DNA of 64,000 nucleotides. It comes from Calamus simplicifolius. Its lineage: Eukaryota; Streptophyta; Magnoliopsida; Arecales; Arecaceae. The notes below the pieces were generated by a model. The model did no database searches. It was not told where the DNA came from and saw only the letters and a list, made by a program, of their open reading frames with translations. The translations under genes were made by a program, and so were the position numbers. Positions 45,609 to 57,005 of the stretch are shown one piece after another. Location: assembly GCA_900491605.1 (NCBI GenBank), contig UESW01005079.1, positions 51,034 through 115,033 on the forward strand. Reading direction: 5' to 3'. Numbering within the stretch: the stretch's first letter is position 1; the number at the start of each line of letters is the position of its first letter.

Positions 45609-48600
45609 TACCAAAGATGAAAGAGTTGATGAAAGTCTATTTTTTAGTAATAAATTTCAAAGTTAATTTTCCTCCTTCGAAGGGAGAGAATCCTATATCC
45701 TTTTGTAAATTATGACTCCATAGCCTCAATGGTTAAATTATATAGATAAAGAATATTTAGAAAAACAAAAACCATAAAAGAATAGACATTAGCGGCAGAG
45801 TTTAAAAGAAGCATAAGCAAAAGCATTTAAATTTAGTCATTCTAACAAGAAAATTTGATAGGCTAAGCAAAAAGAAAAGTCAAATCCTTTGGAATATCAT
45901 GCAGAATAATATCTCACATGTGTTACAAAAGTCCAAGATAGCTCTCTTGCATAGGCTATTTTTTAGCAATATTTTTCCTAATCTTTATAAAAATAAAATG
46001 TTACTTTGGTGCTATGGCACACCAAAAAATAGTCAAGAGTTGACCGTGTAATCTTTGATATTCAGAAATCCAATTGCCATAACAACTCAGATGAGCTGAC
46101 TTGGGACATAAAACAAAAAACAACAAAGAATGACATAAAGTTTCAAAAACCCAACAAGGTGATGAAAAAAATTAGGGGAACAATGAAAATAAATAGAAAC
46201 AAGGGTGAAAATGTTGTAATCTCCACCCACTTCTTTGATCATATATGAATGGCACAAGAGGAGAGTTGTAAAAATATATTGTGAATTAGTAATTGAAACA
46301 ACTTGCTTTGATGCAAAACTTCTATTCTCAAGATGGAAATAAGAGGACATCTCCTATTTGTTTGAGTCATTCATTAAAGTGGTGCAGCCCGAAGGTAGCT
46401 TAGCACTCTAGTCCTTTTAAGGAATTGTGCCATGGGCATGCAATCTCTTTGACTGATTCCCCTCCAGGGATTACTTTCATTAATTGCTGGCCTACAGAGC
46501 TTTTCATTTACTTTTCTATTAAGGAAGAAAAGTAGGTCGGAGTTGTATTGTGACTTTTGCATAATGAATACCTCAAAGATATTGTTAGTGGGAATCAAAC
46601 TTAATTAGAAATGGAAATTTGTAAGGCTACTGTTTTATTCCCCAAAAAATCCTACTAAGTTGGTCGTTCATCAATGCTTGATTTTAGTGAAGTTTTTGAG
46701 ACAGTAACAAGTTCTAACTTCTAAGCACGTTGATCTAATCTAGAATTCCTGTTATGAACGTAAAGGAGTAGATCAGATCTAGCACATAGACAACCTTTTA
46801 CACATCAATTAAGCAGAATGTTATGCACATAATAACCCACAAAGTATGGCTATTTGAGGTTCCTTTTTTACTCTTTCATGGCACTTAATTTTTCTGGGAA
46901 TTGGGAAAGGATGATAAATTTCTAATGTGCCTATCTCCTACAAGTTCAGATAGGCTTTGAGCAAGATTTTATGATAGTCATGGCAATATTCCTAACTTGT
47001 TAACCAGTTAACAGAGAGGAGAACCGTACAGTATATAACAGTTGATGAGCATACACTAGATGGCCTACCATGCTGTGCTTTTGTGATGGATTAGATCCTC
47101 TGGGGATGATGACCACCTCAGATTGCATGACTTTGGATAGAGTTAGAAGAAAGTTTTGGACCGTTTCAACAACTGTCCTCCATGTAGAGCGATACACAAT
47201 CCTCACCCTCCTTAAGCATGGGTATTTTGGGCCAACTTGACAGTGGAACATCTGAAAGGTGAGCGGCCAAGTGATCATCGCTGCAAGATGGATATACATT
47301 TGCTCTAGCCAATGTAGAGGTTTCAAACTAAAGTACCAACTTGGAACTCATGATTTTGTAAACTATCCTTGCCTAAAAATATATACAGTGCTAAAGCTTA
47401 AAATTGATTGCATAATGAATTGGTGAAAAGCTGGGTTCCAGGGGAGTGAAACATCATAATACATAAAAAGATCATACCAAGGTACATATGGTATTCTATT
47501 TTGACAATGATGAGAAAAAATCATTATGTCAAAAACGCATACATCAACAAATAAAGTGTGCCAACCAGAGGCCTATTTTCAGATGATTAGAGAGGAGAAA
47601 AAGAGGAGGGAAGAAGGGATGAGATTAGACACAAACAAGGGGGAGAAGGGAAACAGGTGTTGTTGGATGGAGGTTTTAGAGAATCTGAATAAGATTTATA
47701 CAAGGCCATAGGAATGATGATGAAAGTCTCGCTGGAAAGGTTGTTGGTGGCATTGAATGGATATCTAAGAGCAATGTCTCCTTGACTTTGTAAATAGTAA
47801 CTATAGAGGTCAAATAAGAAGTCAAAAGGGAAATTCACTATAGGAAAGAATGCTAAAGAAAGCAGAATGATAATGCTCAAAACTGCATGAAACTTTATCT
47901 ATCATTTAAACACAAAAGTGGCATTTGGCATTCGCTGAACTGGGTGAGAGTGCAAAAACAAATTAAGACACTAAAGATAGCTTTGAGGTGAACAATTAAT
48001 GGGCCAATTTTATCATTGAGGTGACCAAGTAATGGGCCAATTTTATTTTAATCAATATGGTTATGAACCTGTGGAAAGGATCAATATGGATATTTAAACT
48101 AGTGTAAGCAATGAAACAATGAGTATATCAACCATAAATGTCTCACTGAAACGGTGACCAATGGCACTTAATGGATATCAAAGAAGCATATTGCCTTTGA
48201 TTGTTTTGTAAATGGGTGACTAATGGATTATCAAAGAAGCATACATCTTTGATTGTTTTGTAAAATGTGACAATAAAGTATTGTTAAGTAATCAAAAGGG
48301 AGGAAACATCACCAAGTGAGAATACCAGGTAAATCCAGATGATGATGTTATTGACTCTAGTCTTGAGCTTGCATACCCGAACATGGCACTAATACACTTA
48401 TGCTTGAAAAGGCATTTGCAAGCTATGAAATATTATATCATCAGCCACTAGACCTAGAAAAATTAGTATTATGATTTTCACAACATCTATCTGCTAATGC
48501 ACAAACCCATATATTCACTGAAATCAATCACTTTTAACTTTGTGCTTTTCTTCAGCAAGCAAATATCTTTTCTAAAGATAGTCGCAACAACAATTATCTC

Positions 48601-49185
48601 AACAAACACATATGGTTGTATCGTTATAATTATGATTGTCTGTATTATTTAAAAATAAATAAATGACCAAAACTAATAGGTAGGATATCTTGTGAAGCCA
48701 CAGAATGTGGTCTTTACAACAATGCAGGGTAAAGAAGGGTTTACTAATGTTTCGGCATAGGCCACATGGATGAGGTACAACTTGTTCAAAAATGCTTTTA
48801 TGATGTTAGGTAATGTACAATTTTTCAACATTTTATTCTAAATATTTTGTAACTTGAGGTCACTTTCAGATGTATAATATATCACATTGGAAGAAATCAT
48901 TCAGGAAACAAATATATACAATAATGATGTAATGTAATGTAGAGTAACTTTTAACCTGGGTTGCTCCCATATCAACATGATGAAGCTTAAAGGAAATAAA
49001 ATTACAGAAGGACAACTTAGATTATCAGAAAAAGAAAGAATCTTCAGCAGAGTATCAGCACGGACCTTTAATGAAGGGAGACGATCCTTGAAGAAGTAAA
49101 TCATTCAAGCAGCAGCCGAATTTAGATGTAAAAGAGATGGGAGAGTATCATCCATATTGCTGCAATATGCATCCAATATGCAATT
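45609..49185. other. Intergenic DNA
   Basis: No gene recognised. Short local duplications are seen at about 47990-48050 (AATGGGCCAATTTTAT twice) and 48178-48268 (ATCAAAGAAGCATA and TTTGATTGTTTTGTAAA twice). A weaker, longer duplication relates 47700-47830 to 48115-48305. Confidence 0.45.
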
Positions 49186-49284
49186 AGTTGGCAAGCATAA
49201 CGAAGAAAAAGGTTTCATGTAGCTGACCCTGATTTGTTTGGAATTAATGCTTTGTTGTTGTTGTTTTAAACACCCAGTTGGCAA
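49186..49284 (+). mobile_element. 81-bp LINE (RTE-type) 3' tail with target duplication
   Basis: 49195-49275 encodes the last residues of an RTE-type LINE (HVADPDLFGINAL) followed by a TTG-repeat tail. The flanks 49186-49194 and 49276-49284 are both AGTTGGCAA. It is an extremely 5'-truncated insertion. Confidence 0.75.
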
Positions 49285-50318
49285 AATTGCAATTAAGATC
49301 ATTTGGTTGATGAACATAGCATTATTACAGGATGCTACCTATCCATCAGAAAAGAAGAAACATTAGCCGATCATTAGTCTGGGTAAAGATATCCCAGCAT
49401 TTTCTTGACAGGTTCACTGTGGGACTTCACATAACTAATCCCTCAATGTATGCCCTGACAAATGAGCATTGTGATTTTACTCCCAAACACTCCAGTCATC
49501 AGGTACTGAAGCAAGAAAGGGTCTACCATTCAGAACTATCTACTTCTATGAGCTTCTTTTGGATGTGCTAAGGGTACAAGTCAACTTGTCAGATGTCACC
49601 TTCACCAAAACTACCAGTCCGTCCTGATGCTAGAATCAACACAACTACCAAATTACACAGCCATGGAAAAATTCACATCAAAACATGCATGACAGCTGCA
49701 TCTGCGTTTCGTCTTAAATCACAATGGTACATATAAGAGAAGGAATCGAAATGAATAAAAGAAAAACAAAGAAAAAATCGAATGTATTGGAAAAACGATC
49801 GGTCCAGTAGAAAAGTGAGAACATCACAAAGATAGGAGGAAAACTCAAAAGAATAATATTCCATACATGGAAGAATTTTAGCTCTTTTTACAACACGGGG
49901 AAAAAAAAAAAAGAATTCACAGGTTCATCGGTTCAGAACTCTTTTCTACGAGATAAACAGGTTAAGGACACACAACAACACGAAAAAAAAATAAAAAAAA
50001 TAAAAAATCTGCACTGTAGCCTTCTCAAAACGAGCAAGAAAATTTTGCATTTTATCTGATTTACGAAGAAACATCAAAAGGGCCTTCTTCAAGATCCAAA
50101 TTCTCCAATTCCTATCACTAACCAACTCCAATCCCTATCACGTAGATGACCAGAATGGGGTTCGCCAGCGAGAGAATCACAAATGATCAAGATTTACATC
50201 ACGAAAACCCAATAGTTTTCATGCTCTATCCAAGGAGAAGAAGAAGGCATAGACTAAACAGAAGAAGAAGAAGAATGCCATACTGATCAATTTCAATCAA
50301 TGCTCAAAAACAAATCCC
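49285..50318. other. Spacer, includes probable 3'UTR of the following minus-strand gene
   Basis: AT-rich with A-runs near 49908 and 49985-50005. No coding sequence recognised. Confidence 0.4.
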
Positions 50319-50780
50319 TTATCTGTCGTTGAATGGGCGATGGACATTGCAATCCGGGGAGTAGAAATCGTTCTTCTCGAGGAGGGACCTCACGAAGTCG
50401 TCATAGGAGGCGTGCTTCTTCTGGCGATCGTCGACCCGGAGAGGTGAGTCGGGAGGGATCGGCGGGGCGCTGAAGCAGAGGACGCAGCCCGTGCCGACGG
50501 CGTCGTACGTGGGCGCCCGCGCCGGCGTTCTCTTCCTGCGCCTCTCTCCCTCGCCGCTGCTCCGGAGGCAGAGCTTCTTGAATTTCTTGACGGGGAAGAG
50601 AAGCGCCTGCTTCGCCTTCCTCCTCTTGGAAGAAGAAGACGACGATCCTCGCTTCTCGTTCCTCCTCTCTCCCTCATCGTCTCTAACACCACCGCCGCCG
50701 CCGTCGCATAAGGCCAACTCGTCCTCGGCTTCATCTCCTTCTCTTTGATCTTCTTTAGCTGGTTCTCCTCTATCAGACAT
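50319..50780 (-). CDS. Unrecognised 153-residue basic plant protein
   Basis: A GC-rich single-exon frame in AT-rich surroundings, opening at the ATG at 50778-50780 and closing at TAA 50319-50321. Residues 1-45 are acidic and Gly-rich (DGGGGGVRDDEGE). Residues 46-90 hold a Ser run and basic clusters (SSSSSSKRRKAK, ERRRKRTP) that look like nuclear localisation signals. The tail looks most constrained: PTYDAVGTGCVLCFSAPPIP (90-109) and YDDFVRSLLEKNDFYSPDCN (126-145). There is no signal peptide or membrane helix. I do not recognise the family and assign no function. The sharp composition shift and hydrophilic but structured C-end argue that it is real. Confidence 0.65.
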   Translation of the reverse strand: MSDRGEPAKEDQREGDEAEDELALCDGGGGGVRDDEGERRNEKRGSSSSSSKRRKAKQALLFPVKKFKKLCLRSSGEGERRRKRTPARAPTYDAVGTGCVLCFSAPPIPPDSPLRVDDRQKKHASYDDFVRSLLEKNDFYSPDCNVHRPFNDR

Positions 50781-51379
50781 ATAACTCCCACAGCTCTGCG
50801 TGGTAGCGTTTATTATTTATTGGAAAGAGATAAAGAATTAAACGACATAAAAGAAAAGGATCAACACAAGGGAAGCGAAGAGGGAACGAATCCTCGATCT
50901 CATCGATCGATAGAAGGGAGAAAATAAATAGCAAGGAGAGAACGCCTCCCCACGAGAGCTTGTTCTCTACCTTCGTATCTATCTGGAACGAACGAAACGA
51001 TATAGCAGCGATCTAAGAGAGAGGGAGGGCGCGTGAAGGAGAAGCGGATGGCCGAGGTGGGGAGAAGAGCTTCCCGGCTTCACCGGAGCACCCCGTGGGT
51101 GGGTGTGAGAGTGAAGAAAAGGAGACGGAGCACCCTGGTCCTGGTTCCGTTTGTCGTTCCGATATTCTGGTTCAGTTCCATTAATTATTGTACCTTCGTC
51201 GATGGAAATCTGTTTTTGATGTAATATGTAAATATACGTCATGTTTACAAAGTTATCCTTCCAATTGATTTAAACCATTTCATGCTTTGTTTTTGGTAAT
51301 AAAGAATTTTTTTTTTTAAACATATGGATGATAACACTAATATAGAATGAGTGATATATCAGAGTATAAATTTAAAAAA
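50781..51379. other. 5' flank of the 153-residue gene
   Basis: Probable 5'UTR and promoter on the minus strand. GC falls away beyond about 51240. No clear TATA motif. Confidence 0.4.
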
Positions 51380-52315
51380 AAAATGTATAAAAGAGCAAGG
51401 ATCGCCTGTTGCTACCTCCAAACATAGAGTGGTGGGCTACCCTAACGGCAATCCAATCAGCTGCCAAGTTGGCTTTCCAATAGATGTGCCGAATTTGGGC
51501 ATCCGAGGCTCCCTGAAGAATAGATCGAATGTCACGAACAAGAGAATGGTAGGTAAGTGGTCGCTGGATACCTAACGAAGCCAGCGGATGATAGTAATCG
51601 AATCCTCCTCTTCAATGATGAGACTATGGACTCCGAGGCTATAAATGGCATAAGAAATACCTGCCCATACTGCCTGCAGCTCAGCAAGGGACACCGAGGA
51701 GTCAAGAATGTTGAATCCTTTAGCCGCCAATATCACACCATCCGATCCACGAATCACAAACGCCGATCCAGCACACTACCTCAAACACTCCCATCAATGT
51801 TGATTTTAACAAACCTTAGAGATGGGGGCTCCCAGGATATGAAGACCGTGCGACGGTGCGCTGCCGAAGCAACAGGGAGTCTCAGAGGCCAGGGGTTGCA
51901 AAATCAAGAGATCTCTGATGGAGAGTATACTCAGTAAATAAGGAGAAGGCAGATCTGACTATCCTGCGAGAAGGAGCATCCTCATCAGTGAACACAAGCC
52001 CGTTTCGGGATAACCAAATCTGATTAGCTATGTAAGCCCAGGTAGATCCCCACTGATGGAACCCCTCCTCATATCCTGCCTAATCAGGCTCAAAAAAGAG
52101 AAACATAGCCAAGCACCCAAGGGAAGTAACCTAAAAGCTACCATATCAGTCTGGCTTTAGTGCATGTGAAAATAGCATGATCAACTGTTTCATCCTCAAG
52201 GCCGCATAATGGGTATATAGGTTGGATGCTCATACCTCTCCCCGAGAGCAGGGAACAAGTGGGAAGGATGTTTCATGCAAGCTTCCATGGTAATAAAGAA
52301 TTAGGAGAGAAACCG
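51380..52315 (-). mobile_element. 5'-truncated L1-type LINE: zf-RVT and RNase H region
   Basis: On the minus strand the sequence first encodes a zf-RVT block (PLCGLEDETVDHAIFTC, near 52160-52250), then a linker, then a LINE RNase H (MIRGSDGVILAAKGFN, SVSLAELQAVWAGISYAIYS, 51572-51757) and its end (DIRSILQGASDAQIRHIYWK). Stops and slips show it is dead. The zf-RVT part matches 63432-63585, so it belongs to the same family as the larger LINE at 60110-63852. Confidence 0.85.
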
Positions 52316-53477
52316 CTGATCCATATGTATTCTGTATGGCTTAAATGCGATAATTTTTTTTTGATCGATGGTAAAGCTTTGTTTTATTATTTTCTTAATA
52401 AGTGATGTAATTTTATAATTACAATATCATAAATTTATAAATAAAGTATTATATTTTTTTAGCTTTCTAAATGAGTGTAGTAATTTTATAACTATGATAT
52501 TGTAATTTTATAAATAGATATCGTAATTTTTTTTATAAAAATATCGTAAAATTGTCTTAACATTTTTTTTTTTGAATGAATACCGTAATTTTATAACTCT
52601 GATCTCATTATTTTACAATTAAAATATCTTAATATTTTTTTAAAAAATAAGCTTTTTCATCGAGTTTCATTAAATCAGAAATATGTATTACTTACGAATT
52701 TATAATTATAATTTTTGTTATCTCATTTTATTATATAAAATTATATAAAATATATATTAATTAATAAAGAAAATCGGTGTAGTTCACGTGCTGATCCGAG
52801 ATGGATGCTATGCGCGCTGACGAGGCGACGATGGCCCCGGCGGAGCCTCCGCCGCCCGCGGAGCAAGCAGCGCAGCGCAGCGCGGCGCACTCGGTGCACG
52901 TTTGTTGGTACTTGGGTTCTTTGGTTTGATTATTATTTTGAGATAGTACACGATTCAGGTGGTTCACCGAAAGGCGCCCCCACTCAAATCAACCAAAGCG
53001 CACGTTTGGTGAGCCGTGATTGCGAAGGCACCTTTTTAATAAATCGGCACGGCTTAAGATGTCTTGGTGGGCCAAGTTGAGGGTCGAGTGAGTAACTTCC
53101 ATCTCCGTTTTACTTCCTACTTGCAAAAATCTGCCCACTTTTTGCTTGCATCCGTGACAAGCTTGGCATCCGCATCCGTGCCATGCTTTTGAGTCGCCAT
53201 GACAATGGTTGCTTCCGTCATAATGTTCGATGAAAGGGCCAACTTCGTACAAATTGGCCCACGTAGCGGCAAAGTAATTGCCCATCGAGTGCCCATCCAG
53301 TGTAAAAATGGCCGCGCTGGGTCAAAAGGTTTGATTGAGGCCCCGCGGGCTTTATCAGGAATCATCAATAATGGCCGAAGGTTTTTATCAAAATATCTAC
53401 CTAACGGTAATATTTTAAAAAACATTTTGATTAATTTAGTATATAAAAAAAATAGAGAATCAATCGTTTTCTATGCC
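52316..53477. other. AT-rich then GC-rich spacer
   Basis: 52360-52790 is AT-rich with diverged short repeats around the core GTAATTTTATAA. 52801-52929 holds a GC-rich open frame of 42 codons starting MDAMRADEATMAPAEPPPP, possibly a gene-start fragment but without recognised homology. 52930-53477 has no assigned content. Confidence 0.4.
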
Positions 53478-53486
53478 TTTGCATGC

Positions 53487-54118
53487 CGAAAGACTTTGTA
53501 CACCGCCCTCAATGCAGCAAGTCCTACGTGAGCTGCACCGCTTTTTTTATTGGTCCACATAAATCCCATGTAGCCTAACATGATGGGATAGAATAACATG
53601 GAGATAATGTTACTTTTGATCGTACATCCATTAAAAGTCGTTCAGCCTTTCACCATTGGTGTGCAGACGAAAATGTCCTTTCCCTCCAGCCTACTTTAAC
53701 CCGCCATCTTATTTAGATTTTAATAAAAAAAAACTCTTTCTATTGTAAAACATTCTTCCTGGATGATGGTGCCGCGGAGCGGGAGTCTGGGGTTGAGATT
53801 GTGGTTTATGAGCTTGACGATGGCTTTCAGGATCTCCTACCAGATAGGATGGCAGGTAGAAGTAGGCATGCATGAGGGTGTTAGTTTGGACCAGCATCAC
53901 CGCCTTGGCGTACCTTGATGGAAGGGGCTTGGTGCCGATGACATCGGCATTCAGGAACTGGATGGTTTCGTTTGGAGATCAATGGTCTTTTTGGTGCGGC
54001 AATCGCTTTGAGGATTCATCAGCTTTGGTGCTAGCTTTTGATGATTCATCAGCTTTAGTTCATCTATGTTCCTTAAACTCTAACTTCTTAATAGCTTTGC
54101 TGCTCAAAAAGCATTAGT
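53487..54118 (+). repeat. Left inverted arm of the MULE
   Basis: The reverse complement of 56381-57005, with scattered substitutions and small indels across about 630 bp. Confidence 0.9.
53750..53995 (-). pseudogene. Captured PAL fragment, left arm
   Basis: Minus-strand counterpart of the fragment in the right arm. MLVQTNTLMHAYFYLPSYLV is followed by a frameshift, after which the NHN-P-LPLRG block is out of frame. Same PAL relation as the right-arm copy, more decayed. Confidence 0.7.
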
Positions 54119-55159
54119 TCAACTAGGGTGTCGTGGGTTTTGAATTAGGGTGTCGTGAGTTTTCAACTAATGCTTTGTCTTAACGTTTTTGAATGGGTGT
54201 CATAGGTTTTGAACTAGGGTGTCGTGGGTTTTGAACTAGAGTGTCGTGGGTTTTCAACTAGGTTGTCATAGGTTTTGAACTAATGCTTTGTCTTAACGTT
54301 TTGAACTAGGGTATCGTGGGTTTTGAACTAGGGTGTCGTGGGTTTTGAACTAATGCTTTGTCTTAACGTTTTGAACTAGGGTGTCGTGGGTTTTGAACTA
54401 GGGTGTCGTGGGTTTTCAACTAGGGTGTCGTAGGTTTTGAACTAATGTTTTATCTTAACATTTTGAACTAGGGTGTCATGGGTTTTGAATTAGGGTGTCA
54501 TGGGTTTTGAACTAGGGTGTCGTGGGTTTTCAACTAGGGTGTCATAGGTTTTGAACTAATGCTTTGTCTTAACATTTTGAACTAGGGTGTCGTGGGTTTT
54601 GAACTAATGCTTTGTCTTAACATTTTGAATTAGGGTGTCGTGGGTTTTGAACTAGGGTGTCATGGGTTTTGAACTAGGGTGTCGTGGATTTTGAACTAAT
54701 GCTTTGTCTTAACGTTTTGAACTAGGGTGTCGTGGGTTTTGAACTAGGGTGTCGTGGGTTTTGAACTAATGCTTTGTCTTAACGTTTTGAACTTGGGTGT
54801 CATGGGTTTTGAACTAGGGTGTCGTGGGTTTTCAACTAAGGTATCGTGGGTTTTGAACTAATGCTTTGTCTTAACGTTTTGAACTAGGGTGTCATGGGTT
54901 TTCAAATAGGGTATCGTGGGTTTTCAACTAGGGTGTCATGGGTTTTGAACTAATGCTTTGTCTTAACGTTTTGAACTAGGGTGTCGTGGGTTTTTAACTA
55001 AGGTGTCGTGGGTTTTGAACTAGGGTGTCGTGGGTTTTCAACTAGAGTGTCGTAGGTTTTGAACTAATGCTTTGTCTTAACGTTTTGAACTAGGGTGTCG
55101 TGGGTTTTGAATTAGGGTGTCGTGGGTTTTCAACTAGGGTGTCATAGGTTTTGAACTAG
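54119..55159 (+). repeat. Left tandem array of 22-bp and 26-bp units
   Basis: Units of the form TTTTGAACTAGGGTGTCGTGGG alternate irregularly with TTTTGAACTAATGCTTTGTC plus TTAACG. Variants include CAACTA for GAACTA and CATGGG for CGTGGG. About 1.04 kb of near-identical repeats. Confidence 0.95.
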
Positions 55160-55690
55160 ATACACCTGACATGGATCATTTGGAAAGATGCAGTGCAATA
55201 ACTATTGTTGTGTGTCATTGTTCCATAGCCATCGCTTCATTTGGCCTATGAAATCTAACATAAAGTTTGCGATAACAGAGCTATTTTGAACAACATAGGT
55301 CGTGTTGCTTGTGTTCACGTCTGCAACATAGCTGAAGCTGTATAAGCTGTGCATTTCTGGGTTCCAGTGAAAAATAGTGTGGCCATGTCTCGGCTCCCGA
55401 AAAGCTTTGCTAGAAGACATGGGAGTTGGAGTCATCTTTCAAGACGAGGTTGCCATCGTCAAGGAGAACTGCAACTATGGTGATTGAAGCAGTGAAGGTT
55501 GAATTGGATGACCAGACAATGGCTTTGAGTGTATAAGGACTAGATTACCATCATTGGAGAGCTTTGACTCTGAATATGAAGTGTTAAAGACTGGTCTTTC
55601 CCTGTTTGCTACCCAAACTACAGTTTGTGTTGAGACTTTCTTGTACCAAATGCCTATATAATACTTGTGAGACCCTAGTTCAAAACCCAC
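55160..55690 (-). pseudogene. Captured S-domain (G-type lectin) receptor-like kinase fragment
   Basis: On the minus strand the loop encodes a bulb-lectin segment (GFELGSHKYYIGIWYKKVS, QTVVWVANRERPVFNTS, SNDGNLVLIHSK and a second DGNLVL), followed by an S-locus-glycoprotein segment (NPEMHSLYSFSYVADVN, SSVIANFMLDFIGQMKR and CIFPNDPCQVY). The two parts are fused with a sizeable deletion between them and carry frame breaks, including a TAG where Trp is expected before QSF. The kinase domain is absent. It is a captured fragment of a receptor-like kinase ectodomain, with no function as it stands. Confidence 0.85.
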
Positions 55691-56380
55691 GACACCCTAG
55701 ATCAAAACGTTAAGACAAAGCATTAGTTGAAAACCCACGACACCCTAGTTCAAAACGTTAAGACAAAGCATTAGTTCAAAACCCATGACACCCTAGTTGA
55801 AAACCCATGACACCCTAGTTCAAAACCCACGATACCCTAGTTCAAAACGTTAAGACAAAGCATTAGTTCAAAACCTACGACACCCTAGTTGAAAACCCAT
55901 GACACCCTAGTTGAAAACCCATGACACCCTAGTTCAAAACGTTAAGACAAAGCATTAGTTCAAAACCCACGACACCCTAGTTCAAAACCCACGACACCCT
56001 AGTTTAAAACGTTAAGACAAAGCATTAGTTTAAAACCCACGACACCCTAGTTGAAAACCCACGACACCCTAGTTCAAAACGTTAAGACAAAGCATTAGTT
56101 CAAAACCCACGACACCCTAGTTCAAAACCCACAACACCTAGTTCAAAACCCACAACACCCTAGTTCAAAACGTTAAGACAAAGCATTAGTTCAAAACCTA
56201 CAACACCCTAGTTGAAAACCCACGACACCTAGTTCAAAGCCCACGACACCCTAGTTCAAAACCTATGACACCCATTCAGAAAACGTTAAGACAAAGATTA
56301 GTTGAAAACCCATGACACCCTAGTTGAAAACCCACAATACCCTAGTTCAAAACCCATGACACCCTAGTTGAACTAATGCT
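55672..56380 (-). repeat. Right tandem array (inverted relative to left)
   Basis: Same units as the left array on the opposite strand, but about 0.71 kb long. Its inner end merges with the kinase fragment, whose GGGTTTTGAACTAGGGT is identical to the array unit. Confidence 0.95.
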
Positions 56381-57005
56381 TTTTGAGCAGCAAAGCTGTT
56401 AAGAAGTTAGAGTTTAAGGAACACAGATGAACCAAAGCTGATGAATCATCAAAAGCTAGCACCAAAGCTGATGAATCCTCCAAACTATCGCTACACCAAA
56501 AAGATCATTGATCTCCAGACAAAACCATCCAGTTCCTGAATGCCAATGTCATCGGCACCGAGCCCCTTCCATCAAGGTACGCCAAGGCAGTGGTGCTGGT
56601 CCAAACTAACACCCTCATGCAGGCCTACTTCTACCCTCCATCCTATCTGGTAGGAGATCTGAAAGCCATCGTCAAGCTCATAAACCACAACCTCAACCCC
56701 AGACTCCCGCTCCGCGGCGCCATCATCCACAGAAGAATGTTTTACAATCAAAAAGAGTTTTTTATCAGCAAAATCCAAATAAGATGGCGGGTTGAAGTAG
56801 GCTGGAGGGAAAGGGCATTTTTGTCTGCACACCAATGGTGAAAGGCTGAACAACTTTTAATGGATGTACGATCAAAAAGTACATTATCCCCTGCTATTCT
56901 GTCCCATCGCGTCAAGCCACATGGGATCCATGTGGACCAATAAGAAGGAGCGGTGCAGCCCACGTAGGACTTGCTGCATCGGGGCAGTGTACAAAGACTT
57001 TTCCC
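56381..57005 (-). repeat. Right inverted arm of the MULE
   Basis: Inverted copy of 53487-54118, ending in CTTTTCCC before the target duplication. Confidence 0.9.
56491..56733 (+). pseudogene. Captured phenylalanine ammonia-lyase fragment, right arm
   Basis: From 56527 the plus-strand frame reads IQFLNANVIGTEP, then AKAVVLVQTNTLMQAY and AIVKLINHNLNPRLPLRGAI. This follows the conserved PAL order FLNAG-FG, RAAMLVR-NTLLQGYSGIR, AI-LLNHN-P-LPLRGTI. The piece ends just before the catalytic MIO-forming Ala-Ser-Gly, so no enzyme activity is possible. An in-frame TGA lies upstream at about 56507-56512. PAL identity is recognised from family knowledge, not a search. Confidence 0.8.

Noticed and set aside
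47000..47326. 108-codon minus-strand frame as a gene or transposon piece
   Set aside because: No motif I can recognise, no splice context and AT-rich surroundings.
54119..55159. Telomere-like repeat because of recurring TAGGGT
   Set aside because: The unit is 22-26 bp and lacks the plant TTTAGGG heptamer; it arises from the element and captured gene.
54119..56380. Regular short repeats resembling a CRISPR array
   Set aside because: Units are contiguous 22/26-bp tandem repeats with no unique spacers, in a eukaryotic transposon; no cas genes.
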